Notes: a model not told the origin generated them from the letters alone. Counted from the first letter of the stretch, positions 1 to 6,059 are shown. The stretch is 6,115 nt of DNA from Verrucomicrobiota bacterium (GCA_022711695.1 JAKLEJ010000226.1:1-6115), one strand, 5' to 3'. Translations and numbers: made by a program.

Positions 1-1065
1 GTTGGGAACCTTGACGGCGGGCGGAGGCTGTCCCTCGAAGTCCTTCTCCGGCAGCAGGGCGTGCTGGTGGTAGTTGGAGATCAGGCTGCCCTTTTCGCCC
101 ACAAAGAGGACGCCGCTGCTGTAGTTCTTGTACTGCTCTGGTGTCAGGAGGGCAGGGTGCCTCCCGCCATGGTACCAGGTGAGCGTGACCGGCGGCTGGG
201 CGCCGCGGGCCGGGAACTGGTAGCGCATAATGAGCCAGGGCGGCGGCGAATCCGGGTCCACGGGCGGGCCATCGACCGGTTCGACGGACTGCGGATGCTT
301 CAGACCCAGCGCCCAGAAGGGAAGGTCCATGAAGTGGCATCCGAAATCGGCCAGGCAACCGCCGCCAAACGCCCACCAGTTGCGCCACTTGAACGGCACA
401 TACTCGGGGCTGTACGGAACCTCGGGGACCGGCCCCAGCCAGAGATCGTAGTGCAGGCCGGCCGGAACCGGCGGGCGATCCTTGGGCTTGGGAATGCCGC
501 CATAGACGGCGGCGGCCCAGACGTGCACCTCGCGGATCGCGCCCAGGGTCCCGGCCTGCACCCATTCCACCACCCGGCGGTAGTTCCGTTCGGCGTGGAT
601 TTGCGTGCCCAACTGCGTGGCCAGCTTCTTCTCCCGCGCCAGGTCCGTGACGAACCGCGCCTCGGACACGGTGCGCGCCAGCGGCTTCTCGCAATACACC
701 GGCCGCCCGCTCTTGAGCGCCGCCGAGACGGCGACGGCATGGGTGTGATCCGGGGTGCTGACCACGATGGCGTCGAGACCCTTCAGGTCGATCAGTTCCC
801 GGAAATCGTTGCAGCCTTTGGCGGCGGGAAACCGCGCCTGGGCCGCGGCCAACCGCGCGTCGTCCACGTCGCACAGGGCGGCGATATTCTCGCTGGTCAA
901 CCCGCTCAAGTTTTCTCCACCCCGGCCAGCCACGCCGATGATTCCGAGGTTCAACTTCTCATTGGGCGAAGCGCTCCAGGCCGGCAGGATCTGGAAACCG
1001 CACAAAGCCGCGGAACCTGCAAGAGTCCGGGCGAGAAAATGGCGACGGGGTATGATTTGAGACAT
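1..1065 (-). CDS. Tat-exported Gfo/Idh/MocA family NAD(P)-dependent oxidoreductase (3' end cut by window edge)
   Basis: Reading the minus strand from an ATG at 1065 gives 355 uninterrupted codons that run off the left edge, so the C-terminus is missing (relatives are often about 430-470 residues, from memory). The protein starts with a twin-arginine signal: R7-R8-H-F-L, a hydrophobic stretch at residues 15-29 and a likely signal-peptidase site near A32. The Rossmann nucleotide-binding loop follows (GIIGVAGRGG, 41-50), then STPDHTH (103-109) and the family hallmark EKPLA (126-130). The C-terminal substrate domain carries GGCLADFGCHFMD (235-247), with D240 and H244 at the usual catalytic positions. 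Family members oxidise or epimerise sugars, inositols and related polyols with NAD(P). Tat export implies a folded, cofactor-loaded periplasmic enzyme, as known for glucose-fructose oxidoreductase. The substrate cannot be read from the sequence. No Shine-Dalgarno precedes the ATG; the start is fixed by the Tat motif. The gene is divergent from the GH42 gene. Confidence 0.93.
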   Translation of the reverse strand, partial: MSQIIPRRHFLARTLAGSAALCGFQILPAWSASPNEKLNLGIIGVAGRGGENLSGLTSENIAALCDVDDARLAAAQARFPAAKGCNDFRELIDLKGLDAIVVSTPDHTHAVAVSAALKSGRPVYCEKPLARTVSEARFVTDLAREKKLATQLGTQIHAERNYRRVVEWVQAGTLGAIREVHVWAAAVYGGIPKPKDRPPVPAGLHYDLWLGPVPEVPYSPEYVPFKWRNWWAFGGGCLADFGCHFMDLPFWALGLKHPQSVEPVDGPPVDPDSPPPWLIMRYQFPARGAQPPVTLTWYHGGRHPALLTPEQYKNYSSGVLFVGEKGSLISNYHQHALLPEKDFEGQPPPAVKVPN

Positions 1066-1248
1066 GACGGGAAGGGTCAGGAGTTTTTGTGGAGGTTGGG
1101 CGCGGGGGCATTGCCCCGCTCACGGTTGCGAACCGGCGCTGTGCGCTGGAGAACCATCACCGGCAAAGAGTGCCGGAACGTCCCGGGATTTCCACTTCTT
1201 TTTCAAAACGCTGGCCCAACGGACGCGCCGCGCCGCCGGGGCCCGGTT
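1066..1248. other. left part of divergent intergenic region, hairpin-rich, no gene seen
   Basis: This lies between the start of the oxidoreductase and the left arm of the palindromic repeat. I find no coding frame with family similarity. Short inverted repeats are dense. At 1102-1119 a GC-rich stem closes on the loop ATT with one bulged G. At 1123-1135 CGGTT and AACCG flank the loop GCG. At 1160-1176 CCGGCA and TGCCGG flank a five-base loop. It must contain the leader of the minus-strand gene, but I could not identify a convincing promoter for it. Confidence 0.45.
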
Positions 1249-1466
1249 GGCCAGGGCTGCATCAAGCTCCCGTTCGAGAGCATCGGCACGCTAGGTAGCG
1301 CAGACATTCTTGTCTGCCGTTTCGCAGGCTTTCCAGCCTGCGAGCGTTGAAGAACGCAAGCGGGCCGAGGTGCTTCGCGCTCCGCCGACTGAAAGTCGGC
1401 GATAGGGCAGGTTGGAAAACCTGCGCTACGATCTGCCGTCAGCTCGAGCTTGATGCAACCCTGGCC
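1249..1466. repeat. two-fold symmetric multi-hairpin palindromic element (REP/MITE-like)
   Basis: The outer arms at 1249-1269 and 1446-1466 are inverted copies matching at 20 of 21 bases; each reads GGCCAGGG then C or T then TGCATCAAGCTC. Inside them, GTAGCGCAG (1295-1303) is exactly inverted as CTGCGCTAC (1421-1429). Between these lie five small hairpins. 1300-1317 has a 7-bp stem with loop TTCT; 1322-1343 a 9-bp stem with loop TTCC; 1344-1357 a 5-bp stem with loop GAAG; 1383-1401 an 8-bp stem with loop GAA; 1407-1424 a 7-bp stem with loop GGAA. GAGCG (1342-1346) and CGCTC (1378-1382) continue the symmetry at the centre. No transposase is encoded. The form fits a non-autonomous palindromic element or REP-like unit. 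I associate GTAGCGCAG-type repeats with Verrucomicrobiota, but that is memory, not a search. Confidence 0.8.
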
Positions 1467-1520
1467 GAGCGCACGGGCCAGGCCGCCGGGCGCCGCCGCC
1501 GCGAAGGTTTCCTCAAAAGA

Positions 1521-1549
1521 CTGGCAAAGCGCCGCCGCTGGGCTACACT
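1521..1549 (+). promoter_or_regulatory. candidate sigma70-type promoter for the GH42 gene
   Basis: CTGGCA at 1521-1526 and TACACT at 1544-1549 are 17 bases apart. Each matches the sigma70 -35 or -10 consensus at 4 of 6 positions. Initiation about 7 bases downstream would leave a leader of roughly 22 bases before the ATG at 1578. The site lies about 55 bases beyond the right arm of the palindromic element. It is weak evidence by itself; its placement just ahead of the chosen start is the main support. Confidence 0.35.
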
Positions 1550-1577
1550 GCATCGAGAAACCGGGCCGGCAAAGCGT

Positions 1578-3641
1578 ATGTATTTCGGAGTGGACTACCA
1601 TCCTGAGCACTGGGTGCATCCCTATGGCGGAACGGCCGAGGCCCCGGAAGCCTGCTGGACGCGGGATGTCGAGCTGATGGTCGAGGCCGGGGTGAACGTG
1701 GTCCGGATGGGGGAGTTCGCCTGGGGCCTCTATGAGCCGGAGGAAGGCCAGTTCCGCTTCGATTGGATGGGGCGGGTGATGGACCTGATGAAGGAGGCCC
1801 AGATCAAGGTCGTGCTCGCCACGCCCACCGCCGCCCCCCCCATCTGGCTGGCGCGCAAACACCCGGAAATTCTCCCGGTGGACGAACACGGACTGACGCG
1901 CCACGAAGGCACCCGCCGCGCCTATTGCCTCAACAGCGACACCTATTGGGAATACAGCCGCCGGATTGTCCGCGCGCTGGCCTCGAGTCTGGGATCCCAT
2001 CCGCAGTTGATCGCCTGGCAGATCGACAACGGGCTGGGAGGCCACCGCACCCTCTGGTCGTTCAACGAGGAGACCCGCCACGACTGGCACGCCTGGCTCC
2101 AGGCCAAGTACCAGACCGTCGAGCGCCTCAACGACCTGCTCGGGCTCAACTTCTGGACCCAGCGCGTCACCCGCTGGGAGGATGTCCCCATGCCGATGGC
2201 CGCCCCCACGGCGCACAACCCCGCGCTGATGATGGATTGGATGCGCTTCTCCAGCGACACCCTGGTGGCCTATCTGAAGATGCAGGCGGACCTGCTCCAC
2301 GAGCTCACCCCGGGCAAGCCGGTGACCCACAACCTGCGCGCGCTCTCGAGGGACTTCGATCACTTCGACGCCGCCGAGGCGCTCGATTTCGTCTCCCTGG
2401 ACAGCAACGCCACCATCAAATCGAAGAGCTCCGAGCTGGCCTGCGAGATCGACATGATGCGCTCGCTGAAGAAGCGGGACATCTGCACGCCCGACGGGGA
2501 CTGCGGTTTCTGGGTGATCGAGCAAAAGGCGGGCAACGTCAACTGGCAGGAGGTCAACTCCCTGGTGCGGCCGGGGGTGGTGCGCCTGTTCACCTACCAA
2601 CTGGTTTCGCGGGGGGCCTCCGGGGTGCTCTATTTCTTTTGGCGCCAGCCGCGCATCGGGTCGGAGAAATTCTACGGCGGCGTGCTCCGGCACGACGGCC
2701 GCCCCGAGGGCCGCACTTACCGCGAGATCCAGCAGATCGGCCAGGAACTCCGGCGGCTGGCCCCGGCCTTGCGCAACACCACCGTGGAGGCCGAGGTCTG
2801 CATTCTCTTCAGCCACGAGAACGATTGGAACCTGAAGCACCTGCCGCAGCCCACCCGGCATTTCAGCCAGCGCGACCACATCCAGCTTTTCTACAACGCC
2901 CTCCACGACCGCAACATCGCCGTGGATTTCGCCCGGCCCACCGAGGATCTCTCGAAATACAAGCTGGTGTTCGCCCCGTCCCTGCAATTGCTCGGCGGCG
3001 GCGAGGCCGACCTGCTCAAGCTCTACGTGCAGAACGGGGGCACGCTCGTGGGCACCTGCAACACCGGCCTGGTGGACGAGCACCATATCGCCCCCGAGTG
3101 CGGCTACCCGCACGATCTCACCGACCTTTTCGGCCTGGAGGTGCAGGAGTTCGACGTGCTGCCGCCCGGCGAGGAAAACCACCTCACCCTCAAGGGCGGG
3201 TTCACCACCACCAATCTCCACGTGGCCCGCCTCTGGTGCGACATCGTCGAGCCCCGCGGCTGCCAGGTGCTCGGCGTCTATGCCCGCGACTTCTACGCCG
3301 GCAAGCCGGCGCTGACCCTGCACAGCTTTGGCCAGGGCCGCGCGATCTATGTGGGCACGGTCAGCCACCAGGTGTTCTATTACGACCTGGTGGCCTGGCT
3401 CCGCCAGTTGTGCAATCTCCACGCCGTCCTCAAGGCGCCGGATACGGTGGAAGTGAGCATGCGCCAGCGCGGCGACACCCGGATTTTCTTCCTCTTGAAC
3501 CATCAGAACTCGCCGGTGCGCATCTCCTTCTACAAACCCATGCACGATTTCCTCAGCGGCAACACCTTCACCGGCAACTACGACCTGCCGCCGCACGGCG
3601 TGCTGGTGCTCGATGAGCGCCCCCACACGCCCGCAGGGTGA
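1578..3641 (+). CDS. GH42 family beta-galactosidase-like protein with acid/base Glu replaced by Gly
   Basis: This 687-residue protein has the full GH42 layout and usual length. The (beta/alpha)8 barrel (about 1-395) opens with MYFGVDYHPEHW and holds the family segment at about 172-203 (AWLQAKY, ERLN, NFWTQRV, RWEDVPMP). Then come the trimerisation domain (about 405-610) and a small beta domain (622-682, FFLLNH and LPPHGVLVL). GH42 enzymes hydrolyse beta-galactosides, often galactan or arabinogalactan oligosaccharides. The nucleophile is present as E315 in VIEQKAGNVNW. The acid/base motif, normally DNE, reads D150-N151-G152 (codon GGG at 2031-2033), so normal hydrolysis is in doubt. The zinc-binding Cys cluster of some GH42 enzymes is absent. 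No signal peptide is seen, so it is probably cytoplasmic. I chose 1578 because family similarity begins there. An in-frame ATG at 1347 would add 77 codons translated through the palindromic repeat and is rejected. No clear Shine-Dalgarno precedes 1578. Confidence 0.92.
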   Translation: MYFGVDYHPEHWVHPYGGTAEAPEACWTRDVELMVEAGVNVVRMGEFAWGLYEPEEGQFRFDWMGRVMDLMKEAQIKVVLATPTAAPPIWLARKHPEILPVDEHGLTRHEGTRRAYCLNSDTYWEYSRRIVRALASSLGSHPQLIAWQIDNGLGGHRTLWSFNEETRHDWHAWLQAKYQTVERLNDLLGLNFWTQRVTRWEDVPMPMAAPTAHNPALMMDWMRFSSDTLVAYLKMQADLLHELTPGKPVTHNLRALSRDFDHFDAAEALDFVSLDSNATIKSKSSELACEIDMMRSLKKRDICTPDGDCGFWVIEQKAGNVNWQEVNSLVRPGVVRLFTYQLVSRGASGVLYFFWRQPRIGSEKFYGGVLRHDGRPEGRTYREIQQIGQELRRLAPALRNTTVEAEVCILFSHENDWNLKHLPQPTRHFSQRDHIQLFYNALHDRNIAVDFARPTEDLSKYKLVFAPSLQLLGGGEADLLKLYVQNGGTLVGTCNTGLVDEHHIAPECGYPHDLTDLFGLEVQEFDVLPPGEENHLTLKGGFTTTNLHVARLWCDIVEPRGCQVLGVYARDFYAGKPALTLHSFGQGRAIYVGTVSHQVFYYDLVAWLRQLCNLHAVLKAPDTVEVSMRQRGDTRIFFLLNHQNSPVRISFYKPMHDFLSGNTFTGNYDLPPHGVLVLDERPHTPAG

Positions 3642-3669
3642 CCCCGCCTCTTCCGCGCGACTCTTTCTC

Positions 3670-4080
3670 ATGATCCGCCCCTTCTATCGCATTCCGCCGT
3701 TGGGCCCGCCTCCCAGGTCCGCCCTCCAGAAAGCCCTCGCCGAGTGGCGGCGCGTCGATTTGCAGCCCCTCGAAGCCATCCGCAATCGCCCCGCCAAATC
3801 CATGGGCGAAGTGGTCCCGAAAGTCCTCAAGGAGCGTCTGCGGTTGGACCAGCGCCAGGGCGAGGCCGAGATCGCCCGGGTCTGGACCCACCTGGTGGAT
3901 CCGAACGTCTCCGCTCACGCCCGCCCCACCGGCCTGGTCCGGGGCACCCTGTTTGTGACTGTGGACAGCAGCGTGTGGCTGGACGAGATCGTGCGCTACC
4001 GGCGCCGCGAGATTCTCGAACGCCTGCAGCACAGCTTCGGCCGGACGCTGATTCAGCGGATTTCCTTCAGGGTGGGCTGA
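3670..4080 (+). CDS. DUF721 / DciA-like protein
   Basis: This is a 136-residue basic protein. A Pro/Arg-rich N-terminus (FYRIPPLGPPPRS) and a helix (SALQKALAEWRRVDL) lead into the DUF721 core at about 48-136: IARVWTHLVDPNVSAHARP, then GTLFVTVDSSVWLDEI, RRREILERL and the ending RISFRVG. DUF721 is the DciA family. DciA loads the replicative helicase DnaB in bacteria lacking DnaC/DnaI. That role is inferred for this divergent member by family only. An alternative ATG at 3613 would add 19 residues and overlap the GH42 gene by 29 bases. I prefer 3670 (28 bases after the GH42 stop) because the extra residues look like random translation, but neither start has a good Shine-Dalgarno. The stop overlaps the next gene's start as TGATG, suggesting translational coupling with the permease. 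Confidence 0.85.
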   Translation: MIRPFYRIPPLGPPPRSALQKALAEWRRVDLQPLEAIRNRPAKSMGEVVPKVLKERLRLDQRQGEAEIARVWTHLVDPNVSAHARPTGLVRGTLFVTVDSSVWLDEIVRYRRREILERLQHSFGRTLIQRISFRVG

Positions 4081-4829
4081 TGGACTCGCTCTGGTGGTAC
4101 CCGGGGTTGTTCGGCGCGGCCCTCGTCGCGGGCTTCGTGGATTCGATCGCCGGCGGCGGCGGCCTGATCACCATCCCGGTGCTGCTCAGCGCCGGGCTCC
4201 CGCCCGCCGAGGCCCTGGGAACCAACAAGCTCCAGGCCAGTTTCGGCTCGGGCAGCGCGATGGCCCACTTCGCCGGGGCCGGCCTGGTCGATTGGCGGCA
4301 GGTCCGCGAAGGCATGCTGCTGACCGCGGCGGCCGCAATGCTCGGGGCCTTGACCGTGCAACTGGCCTCCCCGGCTCTCCTCAGGCGGCTGATTCCCGCG
4401 CTCCTCATCGGCATCGCCCTCTACTTCCTGCTTTGCCCAAGAACGGGCGAACGGTCCCGCCCGAACCGCCTTCATCCCCGGCTCTTTGCCGCCCTGTTTG
4501 GAGTGGTCATCGGGTTCTACGACGGTTTCCTTGGACCGGGCACGGGGTCGTTCTGGGCGATCGCCTGCGTGAGCCTGCTGGGTTTGGACCTGCTCCGCGC
4601 CACCGCTTACACCAAGGCGATGAACTTCGCCAGCAACGTTGGCGCGCTGGCCCTCTTTATCATGGGCGGCCAGGTGTGGTGGGGCGCCGGTTTGGTCATG
4701 GGGGCGGGCCAGTGGACCGGCGCGCGCCTGGGCTCGCGCCTGGCGATCGCCCGTGGGGCGCGCTTCATCCGCCCCGTGTTTCTCGCCGTCTGCATGGCCC
4801 TGGCTCTCAAACTCCTTCTCGGCTGGTAG
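4080..4829 (+). CDS. TauE/SafE (TSUP) family membrane permease, YfcA-like
   Basis: This 249-residue, strongly hydrophobic protein shows the internal duplication typical of TSUP transporters. The first half has AGFVDSIAGGGGLITIP (17-33) and ALGTNKLQASFGS (45-57). The second half has GFYDGFLGPGTGSFW (145-159) and TKAMNFASNVGALALF (178-193), then GQWTGARLGSRLAI (210-223). About seven to eight membrane helices are expected, with a short charged loop near 119-134 (RTGERSRPNR). The family exports or imports small organic or sulfur anions such as sulfite, sulfoacetate or taurine-derived products; E. coli YfcA is the closest relative I recognise, and its substrate is not assigned here. The start ATG at 4080 shares one base with the stop of the DUF721 gene. 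AGGG at 4069-4072 could serve as a weak ribosome binding site. A 36-base stretch encoding residues near LVMGAGQWTGAR recurs exactly at 5810-5845. Confidence 0.92.
   Translation: MDSLWWYPGLFGAALVAGFVDSIAGGGGLITIPVLLSAGLPPAEALGTNKLQASFGSGSAMAHFAGAGLVDWRQVREGMLLTAAAAMLGALTVQLASPALLRRLIPALLIGIALYFLLCPRTGERSRPNRLHPRLFAALFGVVIGFYDGFLGPGTGSFWAIACVSLLGLDLLRATAYTKAMNFASNVGALALFIMGGQVWWGAGLVMGAGQWTGARLGSRLAIARGARFIRPVFLAVCMALALKLLLGW
4693..4728 (+). repeat. 36-base direct repeat, copy 1 (inside permease gene)
   Basis: These 36 bases lie in the intact TauE/SafE gene and encode the LVMGAGQWTGAR region. They are identical to 5810-5845, about 1.1 kb downstream on the same strand. This is probably the source copy, because it sits in a conserved functional frame. 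Confidence 0.9.
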
Positions 4830-5085
4830 GGGAGGTCCGCTTCCTGACGCCTCCCGCGACGCAGAGGAGGCCATTTGTCACCCCAGCCGCTGCGGCGGAT
4901 CGGCCAGTCGGCATTGGGGGCTTCGTGGTTCAGACTTCTGCATATGCCTCCCCTCGGTCCTCTCAAATCTCCAATTGCCAATCTGAAATCCCCGCCACCA
5001 TCCCGCCGCCCTTCGTCAAATCGCTGCAACGAACTCGAAATACTCCCCCTTGCCCCGGCTGGCCGGAGTGCGCTAGATTAGCCCC
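4830..5085. other. intergenic region between permease and toxin-antitoxin genes
   Basis: I see no gene here. Just after the permease stop, GGGAGG (4830-4835) and CCTCCC (4850-4855) can form a 6-bp stem with a 14-base loop; without a T-run it is only a weak terminator candidate. At 4961-4990 there is an AT-richer patch with imperfectly repeated CAAATCT/CAATCTGAAATC words, unlike the surrounding GC-rich DNA. The right end carries the candidate promoter for the toxin-antitoxin operon. Confidence 0.5.
5050..5082 (+). promoter_or_regulatory. candidate promoter and operator of the toxin-antitoxin operon
   Basis: TTGCCC (5050-5055) and TAGATT (5074-5079) are separated by 18 bases. The -10-like box ends only 6 bases before the antitoxin ATG at 5086, so the transcript would be leaderless or nearly so; no Shine-Dalgarno is present. 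GCTA (5072-5075) and TAGC (5079-5082) form a small inverted repeat over the -10 box, a plausible place for autorepression by an antitoxin complex. Both readings are inference from short motifs. Confidence 0.4.
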
Positions 5086-5307
5086 ATGAGCGTAACAGAA
5101 CTCATTCGACAGGTGGCTGCCCTTCCACCGCCGGAGCGGACGCTATTCGAGCAGCTTTTCCATGCGATGGAGAAGGCCCCCCGCGCTCCCAGTTTCCCCA
5201 GGCAACCGCAGTGGCCCGAATTCGGCGAACGCTTGCGTGGCATCTATGGCAACAAGGTTGCGCCGGATTCCCAGAGCGTCGTTGACAATGGACGCGGAGA
5301 CCGCTGA
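5086..5307 (+). CDS. VapB-like antitoxin
   Basis: This 73-residue protein is encoded directly upstream of a PIN-domain toxin, and its stop overlaps the toxin start as TGATG, the usual arrangement of a type II antitoxin. The N-terminal part (MSVTELIRQVAALPPPERTL, 1-20) looks helical, and the middle is Pro-rich (31-45). The tail, residues 54-73, contains APDSQSVVDNGRGDR. A C-terminal acidic and then GRGDR segment is common in antitoxins of this kind and probably wraps the toxin active site. I do not recognise a classic ribbon-helix-helix, AbrB or Phd fold, so DNA binding is not shown. The call rests on size, position and tail. The symbol is left blank because the antitoxin family is not certain. 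Confidence 0.75.
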   Translation: MSVTELIRQVAALPPPERTLFEQLFHAMEKAPRAPSFPRQPQWPEFGERLRGIYGNKVAPDSQSVVDNGRGDR

Positions 5308-5741
5308 TGGACGCCTATTTCGATTCGGCCATCATCGTCAAGCTGTACGTTCAGGAAGCCACCAGTCCTGACGCCATTCGACTGGTTGACGGTTATGCCG
5401 CCCCTTACGCCTTGACGCGTTGGCAGGAGCTGGAAGTCAAGAACGCCGTGCGCTTGAAAGCGTTCCGCGCTGAAATCACCCCGGCGGAGATGAGCCAATC
5501 CATCGCCGCGTTCGATCAAGACATCGCCACCGGTCGCTGGCAGCGCCCGCCATACACCGCTGAGGCCGTCGAACAGAAAGCGGAGGAACTCTCCGCCAGC
5601 CACTCCGCCACGCTCGGTTGTCGCACGCTCGACATTATTCATGTGGCCGCCGCGCGGGTCATCGGGGCCAAGGACTTCCTCACCTTTGATGGCCGGCAAG
5701 GCGCGTTGGCCGGGCAAGTTGGCCTCGTGGTGAAGCCGTAG
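5307..5741 (+). CDS. vapC: VapC-type PIN-domain ribonuclease toxin
   Basis: This 144-residue protein has normal length for a VapC. The acidic residues of the PIN active site are in order: D6 in MDAYFDSAIIVKLY, E43 in WQELEVKNAVRLK, D109 in RTLDIIHVAAA and D128 in FLTFDGRQ. They coordinate Mg2+ or Mn2+ for RNA cleavage; VapC toxins typically cut tRNA or rRNA, but the target here is unknown. All key residues are present and there is no frameshift, so the toxin is probably functional and kept in check by the upstream antitoxin. The start at 5307 overlaps the antitoxin stop, and GGAG at 5296-5299 sits 7 bases ahead of the ATG as a good ribosome binding site. This is one of the few clear Shine-Dalgarno sequences in the window. 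Confidence 0.92.
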   Translation: MDAYFDSAIIVKLYVQEATSPDAIRLVDGYAAPYALTRWQELEVKNAVRLKAFRAEITPAEMSQSIAAFDQDIATGRWQRPPYTAEAVEQKAEELSASHSATLGCRTLDIIHVAAARVIGAKDFLTFDGRQGALAGQVGLVVKP

Positions 5742-5809
5742 TCAACCGAGTTGCCGCAGAGGAACGCTCAAATCGCAAAGAGGCAGGTGGGATTGCCGGC
5801 GCTCCGGCC

Positions 5810-5845
5810 TGGTCATGGGGGCGGGCCAGTGGACCGGCGCGCGCC
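5810..5845 (+). pseudogene. 36-base fragment of a TauE/SafE permease gene (direct repeat copy 2)
   Basis: This exactly repeats 4693-4728 from the intact permease gene. In the matching frame it reads GLVMGAGQWTGAR, then the similarity ends (PARVLPSG follows instead of LGSRLAI). A CAGGTG lies upstream of both copies, 22 bases before the repeat in the gene and 26 bases before it here, hinting at a degraded longer duplication with indels. It has no start and no complete domain, so it is a gene scrap. It could come from the adjacent gene or from a closely related paralogue elsewhere. Confidence 0.75.
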
Positions 5846-5983
5846 CTGCCCGGGTTTTGCCTTCAGGGTGGTGGTTGCGCCTCACCGGCCCAGGATTTCG
5901 AGCTGCCTGCTGGCCCGCAATCTCCTGCTCTTTCCTTTTTCCGATCTTTCGATCGTCAAATCCCGTCTGCGGCGCATTTTTTT

Positions 5984-6059
5984 GTGTCGTGGGGCGATCA
6001 AAATTTCACACTGGAACATCAAAGTTGCACAGGGGTGGAACATCAAAGTTGCGAATCGA
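5984..6059. mobile_element. tandem direct repeats, possible IS21-type insertion sequence end
   Basis: TGGAACATCAAAGTTGC occurs exactly at 6012-6028 and 6036-6052, a 24-base period. A degenerate third copy precedes them at about 5990-6011, keeping TGG, ATCAAA and TTxCACA. The ends of IS21-family elements carry several tandem imperfect repeats of about this size inside a terminal TG, and the array could start with TGTGTCG at 5984 after a run of T. No istA or istB coding sequence is visible before the window ends at 6115, so the element would continue to the right. The repeat itself is certain; the IS21 reading is inference. A cluster of regulator-binding sites is another possibility. Confidence 0.45.

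Noticed and set aside
61..1350. 429-codon plus-strand open frame opposite the oxidoreductase
   Set aside because: The minus strand encodes clear Gfo/Idh/MocA motifs (GIIGVAGRGG, EKPLA, GGCLADFGCHFMD). The plus-strand peptide has none and ends inside the palindromic repeat.
1203..3671. 822-codon open frame on the minus strand opposite the GH42 gene
   Set aside because: It is the antisense shadow of a high-GC coding gene, with repetitive His/Val/Glu/Gly-rich sequence and no family motif. The plus-strand GH42 reading is unambiguous.
4830..4855. Rho-independent terminator after the permease gene
   Set aside because: The 6-bp stem has a long loop and no T-run, so it is kept only as a weak remark in the intergenic entry.
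4064..5871. 12-base match CCTTCAGGGTGG at 4064-4075 and 5860-5871
   Set aside because: A 12-base match is expected about once by chance in a window of this size, and it is not collinear with the 36-base repeat.
5984..6059. CRISPR-like array
   Set aside because: Only two exact units with a 7-base gap, a third decayed, and no spacers of CRISPR length or cas genes.
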